Notes: generated by a model not told the origin, from the sequence alone. A stretch of 60,000 nucleotides of DNA from Apostichopus japonicus (GCF_037975245.1 NC_092575.1:5017501-5077500), one strand, 5' to 3'. Counted from the first letter of the stretch, positions 23,499-36,125 are shown. Numbers and translations: made by a program.

Positions 23499-26400
23499 CT
23501 TGAAAAGAGAAGTAAGATGACTTAAAATATAGTTTACGTTATTTGAACACAATTTTTGTTCGTTCAAAGCAAGGAAACAGTTTTCATTTCATTTATTTAT
23601 TCAGGCAATGTATACAAATATCGAAAACCATAATGTTCCTCCTGCTCTGTAATAAGTATGAGCAAGAAATTTAGAAAAGTATGTAAAGATATGCCAAAAA
23701 ATTTAAGAAATTTAAATATTGAAAACATATTACTATAAAAATACTAGGAAAAGGCTGAAAGGTGTCAAAATGTGCGAAACTAGACATAGGAACAATAGCA
23801 AACTAAAAGGAAAATACAGATAACCGTTATGACAGCAGATGGGAAAAGACTATCCCTTAGACGCTTATTTCCCCTCAAAGTACGGAGACAGCGATTTGCA
23901 GGTAAAAAAATTAAAATAACCATTACCAGGTTCGAATCAATGATTCGAATCAATCATAATTTTGTCCAACCACTTAGCGGTCCTTTCTAGATAGATCATG
24001 TGCAGCGACGGTAGGCTGGCACCTAACCGCACACCGAATTATAAACGATACCTTAACGAGGTCAGATTGGTCAAACCAGACCTAATTGATGAAGTGAGCA
24101 AGCTTCAATTATTGCACGAAAAATTTAATTAAAAGAAACTGATTTACTCCAAATGTTTTTAACTTACGCAAAAAATAATGCGTTGTTAATTTTTTTTTAG
24201 AATTTCAATAGAATTTACCGTCCAAAGAATATCGTCCGAACTGTATGTACCGAGAAACTTGAATGAAGATACTTGTTCAACAACAGTGCCGTTAATTGAA
24301 AGAGTGAGCCTGTGCGTTTTAATTCTTCTAAAGTCTACACTGTTAATCTAAGTTAGTCAAATTGACTAATTAAAATTAGTCCTGCACAGTGCTTCGTACG
24401 CCTAATTAAAATTAGTCAAATGACTAACCAGCAAAGATTAGTCGTATGACTAATTAGCTAAACTAGTCAAGTGACTAATATATCATAGTCATATGACCAT
24501 TCATTTAGTCTGGTGACTTCCAAAATTAGTCCTGCACAGCACTTGACCTGTTATTCATTAGTCATTAGACTAATGCGCCATCCATCACGATTTTGATTTC
24601 ACTTTAGCGGATGTTTTGGGCCTCCAGTTTGTGTGGAGATCTTCGTGTGCATAAAATCTGTAAGTTTCACTCAGGGTTGCTGCTGGCTGTTGCTAATACA
24701 ATCCGACCCCCTACCCCCCCCCTCCCAGAAAAAAAACAAAACAAATTGGGCAATCTTGTGGGGTAAATGAAGGAAATCCTATTGCAAGGTTGAAAAGGTA
24801 TGTTTGAATAAAAAATACAGAAATCATGGCTTTATTTTACCAGACTCATTTATTGCTATAACATATCTTGAAAAGCATACATGAAAAGCCTCAATAGGAG
24901 TGTTACAGCTAGAATGGGGTGATATTTCTCCCATGGTTCAATCATTAAAAAAAACTTTGTCAGATTAAGCCAATATTTTCAGAGAACTGTTTCAAGGGAT
25001 GCAAATATTATAAACAAGTTGGTCCCAAATGGCTGTCCCAATCACCAAATTGTGTCAGAGGATTGAAAATACAATATATTGATATAAAAATTATACAGCA
25101 GTATGTCCACTCATACATAATGGACAAATACATTTTAATAAGAACTGAAAAGTCAAAGTTCTATTAAAAACATGTCATGTCATGACTCAAATCCTTGCTT
25201 TAAAATGTACTGCTACACAACAAGTGTGAAGTTGACCAGAAAATACTGGATGATTTTCTGGATGAAGACCATGGTCTTCTTACAAACAGTGGGATAAGCC
25301 AAGTTGAAAACATAGTATGATGCTATGTATGCTGACAGAGCTGAAATCAACCAACTGCTAGAGCCAACTTCTTCCCCATCAAATATTGTAAAGTGGGTTT
25401 ATTCTGCACAAGTGGGACCATTTCCCTTGATGTAGAGGGCTAAATATTTAAATCTTATTATGAAATACATTTTAAGTATCAACTAGTTAAAAAATATGAT
25501 AATTTCGTTTTAACAGCAGACAAACGACAACAGTCAGAGGTCTATTCTTGTTTTTACACCTAGAGGTTTTGATTAACCCTCTCCAACACACTTAGAATGG
25601 AAAGGTCTAACTTAAAATTGTCATTAATGCTTAAGATGATTTTCTGAATGAATACCATGGTCTTCTTTCAAATAGTGGGGTAAGCTAAGTCGAAAACGTA
25701 AAACGATGCAATGTATGAAGACAAATCCGAAATCAGCAGACTGCAAGATCCAACTTCTTCCCCATCAACAAATATTGTAAAGTAGGTTGATTCTCCATAA
25801 GTGGCACCATTTCCCCTGATGTAGAGGCTTGGGGGTCTTCATTCTATAAGCAAGAAAATACACCATAATATTTTACATGGTATGGTATGGTACAGGTGAT
25901 TATTGGTATCAATGTGGCTTTTAGTCACCCTACTTGAACCTGAAATAATTTGGCTTTCTACACCACTTTTTTTAAATTCCCATTCAAGTGTGATTTTAAG
26001 CAAAATGGCTGTTGTCTAGCTGCATGCAGTTTCACGACAAGTAAAATAAATCCCAACCAATCAAGCTGCATTTAAGTTTGGAAAATTTGTTTTCTCTGTT
26101 AAAAATTAGTTCTAACACTAACCCTGGACAATTCAAAAGTAACAATAAAATTACAAAACAATCTGCCAAAACCATACACTCCACACATATATTGATAAGA
26201 AAATTATAATACTAATGTGCTTAGATTATGAACAGTTTTACAGGTCATATTTTTTGCACAGCTGTTCCTTATGCGTCAAAGGTATGGTCACATGGCCTAC
26301 ATTTTCAGAGACCAACTCTTCACCTTCAGTTAGTGCCAACTGTTGTTTCCAAATACCATGAAAAAACATTTGCTTTCAAGATGAAATTCAAACTGGCTAT

Positions 26401-29400
26401 TAATTTTGGTTTAACACCCATCACATTACTTCTCATGAGATTTACAAGCGTTTTGTAGGAAATTCATTGCTGTCCCTGTCCACTCATGAAAATTAATCTG
26501 AACAAATTAAAATGGCAAATGTTTATACCAACGCCACCATGCTAAGTTTAAATGGAATTGACCATATACATCACTAATAAAAACATTAGGAGCTATCTAC
26601 AGATCATAAAGGCATCCACATATATTCTTTTGGTAAAAGAATGTACAAACAGAGACGCCTACATGGGAATAGGCCAGGGGACAAATCCCCACAAAAGGGG
26701 CACTTTGTGTTGAAAAAGGGCACACAATGGCGAATACAACAAGAACCTCATACAGTTCCACAGCACCCCACCCCACTGAATGGCAGACTTAACATGGCTG
26801 GCAGAAGTTTCCCCCACACTACATGCCCTTGATCCTAGAGACTTGTTTTTCAAAATTTTTGGCTTTTGAGGTTACATCAGAATTTCAAGCAAACTTTGTT
26901 GGATTTTATGCCAATTTTGTCTAATTTTCATTCATATTTTGTCAAAAAACTGCCATTGTTCCCAAGTGAAATATATATATATATTCAACACTGTAAAGGG
27001 GAACTTTTCTCCCTTTGTCCGGACTGCCCTTGTGTGGTGGAGGGCAGTATTCAATATCCCCCCCCCAATAAAAAAGTGTCATTTTCTGAAAAAAGATTAG
27101 CTCTTTCGAATGACACCAACAGTCCTGTAACGTAGCGAAATGGTAAAGTCTAGTTTTAATTTTTTGAAAAGTGCACTTGCAAATCAATTATGACAAGATC
27201 CCATGGGACTTGAAGGGTTAATATGTCCTTACACTTTCATCAGCAAATATCAGGAAGCTTTTTATTTTCTCCTTCAACAGCAATGGAATACCAAGCACAG
27301 CAGCAACAGCAGTGGCATCTGTTGACAAAATAAATAAGAATTATAATTAGATGTGTACAATGACAATGATACCCACATAAAGTCGGTTACTTCTCTTATA
27401 CATTGAAATTTTAATGTTTCTGAATAACGCTTCGTCTTTATTGTTCTGCAGCACCTTGTGTTCTTGTTAAATCGGACAAACCTCAGGATAGCCGCTTCGT
27501 GGACTTCATACGAATTCATAACATGGCTCCTACTCACCAGGACTTTATTGTAATTCATAACAATGTAACTATTATAAACCTTGTCAGAGCTCTGCTGATA
27601 TAACCTGTACAAAATGACAGCAAAATAGTCTCCCTTCATTGATCAGGATTCCTTTTTAGTACTGACCCGGGAAGCACCACACAAGCAATCATAAACATGT
27701 GTGTCATAAACATGACAGGCAAAATGTCTGCTTCAATTATTTAGGATCCACTATTTGATGCTTGCTTTTGTGCTGATGAACCCATCTGAGTGAAATTGCA
27801 TGGTACTGTTGAAAACAAGTACTAGTTGTACTGACAAAAATGGCACCCGATAATACAGTGTTTTCACAGAAATACTTGGGTTCCCAAAAAAAGATAAATA
27901 AGCAACATACTTTACTTTGTCTTCAGAACTATGTGATATAGGGTATGTGTAATACATGCTATCACCAGTTACACTATTTCATAAGTATAGCCACTGATGG
28001 TACTTCGGTCCTTTCATTTTTGTGGTATCGTACCTTGCTTGAACTGGTAATTACCAATATTTTTTTCAAATACTGGTTTACTGTGCAACATTACATCTAA
28101 GGTTAAGTCCCTCCTCTAATTCCATGTTACCTGAATCTTTAAACCATTCCCGACTTGGGCTCTATTAAATCAAAGAGATAAGTCATTCAACACTTCCTCA
28201 CTGAATCTTAATAAATAACCAAATAATGGAATGTACCCTTCTTACTCTGCTCATCTCGTTGCCCTTGCATCTCATCAACTGCCCAGGAAAAGACCTCATC
28301 CTTTCTCTTCATCGACTGGCACACCTTAAGTAGTACAGATTTTCCATACTTCATAAGACCTTCCTACAACCATGGAGCTATAAACAAATCATGGATGCCC
28401 TCTTCTTTGCATACCTGTTGGAAATAAATATACAGAAATATCAGGGTTTGACAAATAAACCTACTTGCACACCATTCACTGATATTTACATTATTGGTTG
28501 TGAGGGAAAAAATCAAGTTGAATATAAAGGTTACTTCTAGTGGGTGTTAGTGCAGGAGCAGCTAAAATTTCAATATTTCTGGGGTGTCACAGGCTGAGTG
28601 CTAAATTGCCAATGCTGTTCAGTCATGTAATTTCTCCTTATTTGAAGCCATTACATCATTGACATTTCCCCACAATATCATGAAGGCAGAAACAGTCATT
28701 ACTGTGGCATGATTTGGCACTCAATATGATCACACCCAACAGCATTCTGAAAAATCACTAACAAATTCAAATTTATCAGGAAGTGTTTAGGAATTCTTCA
28801 CTCTTGACATCACTAGAGATCTTAATTGGCAGAAAATGTGCAATTGCCAAAAAAAGAATAAAGAGCATAGTGGACCCAAAAAAGTATAATACTTTAAAAG
28901 AATTTAAATTTTCGATAACAAATATAGGGCTCAGTACGGTTTCTGCCTAGTAGGAACAACCTGCCATTGACCGTAGTGCCCTTGATTTTCAAATGTGTTA
29001 ATGGGATTGATGAATTCACATTTTGTTTTTTACATACACCAACAGAATGAGACTAATCCAAATATCGATGGATACAATTCGCATAGGTTAATTGAATTTC
29101 ACTCGAAACTGTAGAAATCTGGCATTTTTTAATGAAATATAGTCCAATTTTATCTCCCTCTAAACATTTATACAATTGCCTTATACACTAAAATCCGCCA
29201 CTACCAACTGTCCGAGAGTCAATACTATATATAATTCTTGCAAATCTTCCTCGTTATCAAACCTCATAAGTAAAATTTCTTAGTCACTTATCAATGATAG
29301 TGACAATGGGCTACTCGAAAGTCTGATAAAAACAGCACATAAGTATAGCCTTTACCTGCGCCTTGTACATTGTTAGCCTTGTTCAACGAGTGGTACGCAA

Positions 29401-31892
29401 CTACAATTGAAAATGGGAATTAGCCATTTGCATTAAAAATATGCCCCCAAGAACTACAGAAAACCTCTGTTGACATACCAAAAGTCAAACTAAACAATTA
29501 AGCTACGCCACACATATGCTAACTACAAAGACCATTGACCGTAACGTTAATATCTGCATAATAGTAGAACAGCCCTCTAAACCATGGATAATTTTAGTGC
29601 CAGCCTACTGCGTCACAGGTTCAGCGAATAAACATATGGTTAGGCTTGATTTCCCCCATTGACTTAGTGTGTTGTTCGGCTGCCATAGGGTTAGAGATAT
29701 GTGACTATTCGGTGAAAATTTTATGCAAGCTTATTTGCGAAACAGTTTCAGTTCAATTCACCACATCGTATTGCAGTGTGCGAAGCAGAGGACCTTCAAG
29801 CTGCTGTATAGCTCAGCCCCGGTATGATCATGACACGTGTACTGGACAAACTTTTCCAGAAACGTTATTGTAATACACCCTTTCGAGAAAACTTGACCAA
29901 ATGCTGTAAACCCCCAATCCAGTGATATATGATATGAAAAGGATGTTTACTATCTAGCTGGCTAAAAAAAAGTACAGATCCGCCGGAGTGCGAAAATTGC
30001 CCTACAGCAAACCGATTTTTTTCCACCTAGCTAGAGAGTTTAGGTCCTGTTCTCCATAAGTAGGATTATAGCCTTCCTGTATGTTTAGGCTCTGGTTCAC
30101 GCTAATGTGCACGTGTACAAGAAGTTAGATTGTGATTTGGTTTCAGTTTTTTTAGATTTTTAAATCTCAAACATTCAGGAAAATTGTCCTTGCAAAACAT
30201 GATTCTTGTACAATTGCAAATAAAACACGATTAAAGACGGATATATTAATGCAAGTAACACTTTTATTCACAAATAGTTACGTTTTAAGCAGTTTTTTAT
30301 GTGAAATTAGTGCCGGTCGGAAGCAGTGTTTTTCATCCGGAGTGGTGGGCGAAAATCCTCCGTGCTGGTCGGGCCCGCCCAGTGCCGACCACCGTAGTTA
30401 TAACGCTGTTCACCGTTACTTTCAGCCTGACAATTTCATCGATTTGAACAGTAAATAAGCTAAGCCCTACTCAGGTTAACATTTAATGGTTCTGAGAATG
30501 AACTTTACAAAAATAAACAAAGATAAATTTTTGTGCACATCATAGCCTATTGAATCACGTTAGGCCTATGAGTATGAGGTATCCTGCACATATCATGCAT
30601 ATGGCATAACGTTAGGCTAGAACGACGAACGTTCGTTGTTGCTAAGCAGAACTAAAACTGATAATTTACTTGTCATCAATTTAACTATCTATTCTAAAAA
30701 TACTAAATAAAGAATAACTTGCAATTAAATCACAATTTAGTAAAGTTATAAGATACACCCACCTTGCGATTGCAGACATTTCTCGGCTCCAGAATTTCTT
30801 ACTGCAGTATCAAATATGGCGTCGGAATCATCGAGAGCTAGAGGCCTGGCGCCTGCAGAGTGCGCACGCGCGGCTACGTATATCTGACGTCATTTGTGAA
30901 TTCTAAATTAGTCAAATGACTAAGACGTTTTAGTACAGGTGCTGGAATATCGCCTTAACCTAATTAAGTTTTTGCTATAAGTAATTATCAACTTCCCCAA
31001 AAAATTTGTGGAAATTTTTCTTATGACGTCTTAGAGTTTACACTTAACCGAAAATTGTTTTATAGCATATCCATTATTCCTTGGGTTTTTAATTATTGGT
31101 GATTTTATAAACAATTTTTTAATATTCATCCATATTGTGGCGCGGAAGTTGTTTGTAAGTAAATAACAAAAAACCTTGAAGACCAAAAATAACAAATAAA
31201 GCTTTGAAATCAAATTTCGTGATTCCCAATTGACTAATTATGCTTCGTCACTATTTTGGACAATGACTAACTTTCATTGGTCTTTAGCCATTTTAATTAG
31301 TCATATGACTGATGAAATTAGTCAAAAATTCTGACTAATGCAAAATTAGTCATTTGACCATTTTGGCATGTGTATATGACTAATTAAAATTTACAGTGTA
31401 CAGTCATTTCTTTTGTTTCATAGCATTCAGCAGCAAGATGTTCACATTACACCAATTGAAAATGGTATCTACCTGAGCTCGGTAGTTCGATACATCTTCT
31501 TTCGATATTAGACCGGTAACTCACTATAAGCTACTGGTAGACATGAATTGAACAAAAGGGAGCTGAAGTAGTTTTAATTACTTGTATGTATGTACATTAT
31601 AACCATGTAGTAGCAAAACTATGATCAATTTCCCATCTTCGCCATCATTTCGCTTCAAGGAACTACTGACTACGTATAGGACATTCCAAACTTTGGGACA
31701 CTTTTAACATTGTATCAACTGTATGCGTTTCTGATGTATGTGATGCGAATAAGTGCTTATATATATTTAACACAATAACATGCACAATATTTCAGGCTTA
31801 ACTATACCTTTCTTATTTGACACTGGCATTTGTCTGGAGTTTCCTTCTGGCCATCCAATTGCTTCTCGCCATGATTTTACTTTATCCGCCAT
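19444..31892 (-). CDS. GBP-like large GTPase with expanded helical C-terminus (two-exon model)
   Basis: The coding model is complement(31808-31892 joined to 19444-23498), 1379 residues. Exon 1 gives 28 residues from ATG at 31892 (context GAATGG) and ends in phase 1; the large exon starts in phase 1 after acceptor CTCTTTTCAAG, so the join is in frame. In this numbering the P-loop GPARSGKS is at 88-95, the G3 motif DAEG at 142-145, and the GBP-type RD guanine-specificity motif (WLLRD) at 231-232. Family knowledge: GBP/atlastin GTPases are dynamin-like, act on membranes and often in antimicrobial defence, and are usually about 590 residues. Here a helical region of over 1000 residues follows, with a recurring Y....(A/C).GP motif. 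The intron holds a 7-kb transposon. The last codons come from antisense retrotransposon sequence. The exact subfamily is uncertain. Confidence 0.8.
23505..24337 (-). other. GTPase intron, proximal part
   Basis: Non-coding. A weak tRNA-like relic lies at about 23925-23985 on the minus strand, with box A-like GCTAAGTGGTTGG and tandem box B-like GATTCGAA motifs. Nothing else is recognised. Confidence 0.5.
24345..24590. repeat. Left subterminal palindromic repeats (TTAGTCA..TGACTAA)
   Basis: Nine or so full or half copies of TTAGTC/GACTAA with a 2-5 base centre. The same motif set flanks the other end of the element at 30900-31395. Confidence 0.8.
25200..25855 (-). repeat. Tandem duplicated terminal exon
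   Basis: Segments 25245-25440 and 25631-25830 align in the same direction (shared CCATGGTCTTCTT, CCAACTTCTTCCCCATCA, CATTTCCC.TGATGTAGAG). Each encodes on the minus strand LYI.GNG, DGEEVGS.S and YIAS.YVF.LAYPT, and each carries its own stop codon. Confidence 0.8.
25200..30890 (-). pseudogene. Decayed multi-exon gene carried by the 7-kb element
   Basis: Minus-strand exons with matching phase 1 joins: E1 30890-30763 (open frame ending VRNSGAEKCLQSQ, donor GTGGGT), E2 29400-29356 (AYHSLNKANNVQGA, donor GTAAAG), E3 about 28409-28240 (EEGIHDLFIAPWL, an in-frame TAG, then KYGKSVLLKVCQSMKRKDEVFSW), E4 about 27318-27235 (ATAVAAVLGIPLLLKEKIKS), and two versions of a last exon, 25855-25600 and 25440-25200 (LYI.GNG..., YIAS.YVF.LAYPT). 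The stop in E3, frameshift plus stop in the first last-exon and a stop in the second show decay. No start codon is seen in E1. I do not recognise the family and give no function; a cargo or transposition protein of the element is inference. Confidence 0.5.
30800..30892. promoter_or_regulatory. GC-rich promoter-like segment with CRE and YY1-like sites
   Basis: A consensus CRE TGACGTCA lies at 30885-30892 and AAATATGGCG (YY1-like) near 30816-30825, inside a local GC-rich, CpG-containing patch just upstream of E1 of the element gene. The plus strand also has an ATGGCG start-like triplet here, so the segment could be bidirectional. Confidence 0.4.
30900..31395. repeat. Right subterminal palindromic repeats (TTAGTCA..TGACTAA)
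   Basis: Copies at about 30905 and through 31220-31385, e.g. AATTAGTCATATGACTGA and AATTAGTCATTTGACC, mirror the left arm. They define the right border of the element. Confidence 0.8.
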
Positions 31893-31992
31893 TCTAAGTG
31901 TTTCCGTTCCTTTCTCTTAAAACAGGCATATTCTGTTGGTCGGTGAATATACCGATTTGTCTCAGATTCAAAATGTTGTCATGATCAATCTT
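31808..31992 (-). CDS. GTPase exon 1: 5' UTR and first 28 codons
   Basis: The acceptor-like TTTGTTTACAG before 31992 suggests this is not the transcript's first exon; bases 31992-31893 would be 5' UTR. The coding part starts at ATG 31892 (MADKVKSWREAIGWPEG..) and ends at donor GTATAG at 31807 in phase 1, matching the phase of the large exon 8.3 kb away. That no other acceptor-flanked phase-1 frame fits better is my reading, not a computed result. Confidence 0.65.
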
Positions 31993-31999
31993 CTGTAAA

Positions 32000-34900
32000 C
32001 AAATAGACAGTTTGTTACATTTAAAAATTTAATATACTGTGATCTTTGCCAAATAAGGGTTTAACCAGTACAGGACAGAGAATATTCTTATTCAGGAGCT
32101 ATTAGGGTACTCAATTTCTCATTCACTATTTTTCACTATTCAAATAAGAGAATAATGAATTGATGCGACACTAATCAGTGGCGTTGGAATTTTTCAAAAT
32201 GTGAGAACGGTGCGGGGCTAGAAACCGGTTCGATTTGAGAAAGAACAATATAATTGTAAATGTTTGTGACCCAGATAGGCCAATGAAAATGTCACCTTTG
32301 TAATTTCGATCTTCATTCCTGCTTGATCATGATCAATAAAATTGACACTTTAACCCAATACGGAAACATACTTCAATTTTGTGCGCAATTATGAAATCAT
32401 TTTGTTATATAGATGTCCATAACATGCACACATATTGCATCATAAGTACAAATAAAAGTACTGTTGGGTGTCTGGGCACATCCACTTTATCGGAACATAA
32501 AAAACCTACAAAATAATGATACTTCTGAGCCGTTGCCTGGGTAGAACCCATTGGGGGGGGGGGCAGTTCAGGAACATTGAGAAACATTACTTATTGTTCC
32601 AATTTTACATAGTGCATTGGTGTGCGTATATACTAAGGCCTTATTTTAAAGAACTTTTTAGTAGGTGACTATTTCCCAAAGGGGACCATCATGACATTAT
32701 CTAAGCGGAGCAGCAACATCGGTTGGGGCGTAGCGTAGAATGTTTTATTGTTGTTACCAAAAAGGCCTCCAAAATTACCGAAAATGGCACTTCGCAGGCC
32801 TTGTAAACCTTAAATCTAAACATTCTTAAATTGAGATCCCATATTTTAGAAATTTACACTTTCAAAGTAGAACAGTTTTATTCGGTAAAGTCACTTTGTA
32901 GGGGAAATCTAGGACTTTACGCCCCTTTATGAAAAAGCTCTGCTTTGTTCACTTCTTTACACAGGTAATTAAAGATATAAAAGTACGCTAGTATATTCTG
33001 ATAGTAGCCATATCCTATATATATGAGTGGAAGCCATATGGTGAATTTAAGTACAGTTTAAGCTCATTTAAGCATTATACATTTCATGGGAGTTATTATT
33101 ATTTTTTATTTCCTTCCTTTTATTTTTCCTTTTTTTATTTCTGGAATACACCCCTGCTGATAGAAGAACCACTTCGATTGTCATGAAATGTCATGAAAAC
33201 GAAAGAATAATGTCCCATACATACATTTGTGGTGGTCATTTGATGGCACAAACATTTTTACGGCGTTAAATTAAGCAATTAATGGGAGTAAATCATTTTT
33301 CTTATTGCTTATATCGTACTTTTGCATCGGTTATGTGGGCGCTGCCGGAATACCGCTGCCTGCTGGCTGGTAGAACCACCTCGGTTGTCATGAAATGTCA
33401 TCAAACGAAAGAATAATGTCCCTTACATTTGTTTATGATGGTCATGTGATGGCCCCCAAAAATTCACAGGGTGATATTAAGCAATTAATAACCTAGCATG
33501 TTATTTTTCAATATCTTACGACCAAACAAAAGAAGAATATATAAATATTTTGATGCAATTACACTATGGCATGGTAAACACAGGTCAGTCTACTTTACGT
33601 GGTAATAAACACCTCCGCCAAAACAATTTGGGTTTGCACTCATTGTGATGCATCCAGAAGTATCCACGATTCCCTTCGTTCAATATCATGTAAAAGGGTT
33701 TTCAGAGTTTGACCTCTGGTGACCTCAAATGAGATTTGATTTCACAAGCAACAGGATTCGTGTACTCAATGTAGTAAATCCATATACCATGTATGAAAAG
33801 TAGATTTATGCTATGACAAATCATGTTTTAAAGGTTTCAAAGGGAGCAAGTCAAAGCCCAGTATGAAGTGAGTCACATTATTTATCCTTGTTAAAAATAT
33901 GTGGGGACTGGTGTTTCAAGGTATTAGAATGTATTTATTCTATTCATTGCTTATTGAAGTGTCACTGTTATTGTTGGGGTTCGTATCCCGACCTAGGTAA
34001 CTTTGGCTCTAGCCTTGGGGATATGTCAATAATACTTAGTAATATGTGCTACAAGATAATGCAATTAGGGATCACTTTAGAGAGGAGAATTGTGTCTTGG
34101 GGTATGGCATGATATTTCAGATACAGAGATTATGTTCTAGAATAATCCTGGTCATATGAAGCTGCCCTAGGGGGTAGAGATAGTATGTTTATAGTGAGTG
34201 TTGTATTGGAGCAGTTAGTGGGGGCATTATAGAATCGGGAGCCTTATGATTATTTAGGACTTGGTGGTGGGTTTATGTTATTATTTATGTTATTATGTGT
34301 TATGCGTTTTCAATATCCCGAAGGGAAATTCACATCTGCAGGAAGATTCATTGTGTTTAGGGTTCGTATTACAAATTCCTTCGGGATAATTCCAGAGCAT
34401 GTGTAGACAAAAGACTAGTTAAACGTATTTTGTGCCCTGCAATTCTCGACCATCATCAGCGGAGAACGAGAGACAAGGGGCTCTAGCCTAAAGAGGGCGT
34501 GGCCCAAAAGACGGGAGTTGGTGAAACAGTGACAGCAACCTGAAGCTCACCCAACTTTTGGATTGAAAATTGTCATTTGAACTTTAAGTATCATGTCCGA
34601 GTTCTTTATGAAGGGGTGTTTCAGTCGTTAATTGTATCAATATATTTTTCTGTTCTTTACACCCACATGTCCGAGTTCTTTATGGAGTCAAGTACCTATA
34701 GCTGTTATCCTCGCCTTAATTAACAAAGTTAGCACTATTCCTTGTTGGTCAGGGGAACAGTGACATCTTGCCCTGACACTGAAATTTTATTGAAAGTACT
34801 AGCTATTTGGCAACCTAAATATCTACTCGCCAAAACCAAAATTCACTATGACTGCCGTTCAAATCTCCATAGTGCAGATCAATACTTTCAATGAACAGAG

Positions 34901-35630
34901 TTTAGGCACTTAAGCAGAAACATGGTGCTACGTAATTGCACATTGGAAAATTGTATTATTTACCCTAAAAGTAAGTGATGAACAAAGTAAAACATGTCGC
35001 AGAATCCTAAATAAGCAGCTTAGCCTACTGTAGTGTCTCAATAAAAAAGGCCTACGTAGATAGCTTGGTTACATTAGGGTTCCTCTTTTACTAGCTATAT
35101 ACTATACAGTAGCTAGGTGTCCGCGGGTCATATAACCCATAAGTACCTCACTGCTACTTTGAACTGCTACTCGATTAGCGCGACTTCGTACATTTTCCAA
35201 ATTATTTATCCTGTCTTTGATCTGCAGATTGGTGTGCGAAAATCATCGCTATTACTCCATTATTCTGTCTAAATCAAAGCGATCTTTTACGCAATAAAAA
35301 TCTAAGGTTGAAAGAGCATCTTGCTAGCTATCTTCCAAACGCAACTGGTGTAAAGTAAAATTCTTAACACTTAGCAGCGAACTTGTCTCAAAACTCCTTA
35401 AATTGTTGTATATGTTGCGAATTATGACTGATGGCATGTAGGAATTTCCTTAAGAAATCATTAAAGAGATGTTTGGCTACCATTAAGAGGGGGTACATTT
35501 ATATAAATCATCGTTTCTATGCACTCGTAGCTTTCCAAAGATACCCAATTTGTGTCAAACGAAGCTCACATTCTCGAGGAATAAGCGATCAAAAATCGAG
35601 GGTAATATAATCTTTCTAAAAACTGTTGGT
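32000..35630. other. Intergenic or upstream region of the GTPase
   Basis: No gene recognised. It contains a G run at about 32551-32562, a direct duplication at 33143-33300/33345-33510, an inverted repeat TATCCCGAAGG..CCTTCGGGATA (34312-34389) and a 19-bp direct repeat CATGTCCGAGTTCTTTATG at about 34591 and 34666. Confidence 0.5.
33143..33510. repeat. Direct duplication, about 160-bp units, period about 205 bp
   Basis: Both units share AGAA.CAC.TCG.TTGTCATGAAATGTCAT, AACGAAAGAATAATGTCCC, TGGTCAT.TGATGGC and TTAAGCAATTAAT. The units are clearly diverged, so the duplication is old. Confidence 0.75.
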
Positions 35631-35639
35631 AATGCGGCG

Positions 35640-35671
35640 TGACGTCAGTCGAGGAACCCAGCGCACTTCCG
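35640..35671 (+). promoter_or_regulatory. Promoter-like CRE and ETS sites upstream of THAP exon
   Basis: A consensus CRE TGACGTCA at 35640-35647 and an ETS-type CACTTCCGG near 35663-35671 lie about 130-150 bp before the THAP start codon in a locally GC-rich patch. Confidence 0.45.
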
Positions 35672-35790
35672 GGACGTTTTCAGAAACGTCTGAGAACACA
35701 CAACATTACACTGTTGCAGTGCTCTATAGTAATTGAGATTTGGTGTTTGGAGTTTTGTTTTTACGTAAACTTATCTCGTAACTGTTAATT

Positions 35791-35982
35791 ATGCCAAGCC
35801 GATGTGTTGGTACAGGCTGCTCCAACACAATTAAAGACGGATTTCACCAGCACGCTTTTCCAAAAGATGACAAAAATCGAAGAATTTGGACACGATTCGT
35901 TCAAAACACTACACATAGACAACGTTACGAGTGCCCGTGGGCCTATACTATTGCCAAATTACTTGTTTTGACCACAGTCTAG
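35791..35982 (+). CDS. THAP zinc-finger N-terminal exon or fragment
   Basis: ATG at 35791 opens MPSRCVGTGCSNTIKDGFHQ followed by HAFPKD and R.IWTRFVQNT. This is the first half of a THAP (C2-CH) DNA-binding domain: C..C spacing, then the H.FP.D...R..W signature. The later cysteine-histidine pair is not seen in frame; a CFDH-containing frame continues from 35931 in another register, so either a splice or a frameshift follows. THAP domains occur in host transcription factors and in P-element-like transposases; nothing downstream decides which. Confidence 0.6.
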   Translation: MPSRCVGTGCSNTIKDGFHQHAFPKDDKNRRIWTRFVQNTTHRQRYECPWAYTIAKLLVLTTV

Positions 35983-36125
35983 GCCTCCTTGATGCAGCAA
36001 ATGACGATTTTTTTGTTATTGGTTACCTGGCATATATGCACAAAACTTATAGCCAGTTGGAATTTGAACAATCAATACTAGATCTGCAATTTTTCTTTTG
36101 TGGTAAAACTGGAGTTGTGCTATGA

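Larger units (their letters stand above)
24338..31398. mobile_element. 7.06-kb TA-flanked inverted-repeat element inside the GTPase intron
   Basis: Ends are CACTGTTAAT (24338) and the inverse ATTTACAGTG (to 31398), each bordered by TA, consistent with a TA target duplication. About 250 bp at the left (24345-24590) and 500 bp at the right (30900-31395) contain many copies of the palindromic motif TTAGTCA..TGACTAA, plus ATTAGTCCTGCACAG twice. Inside is a decayed multi-exon minus-strand gene (30890 to 25200). No recognisable DDE transposase is found. The superfamily is not assigned; TA duplication and a non-mariner cargo gene leave several options. Confidence 0.6.
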
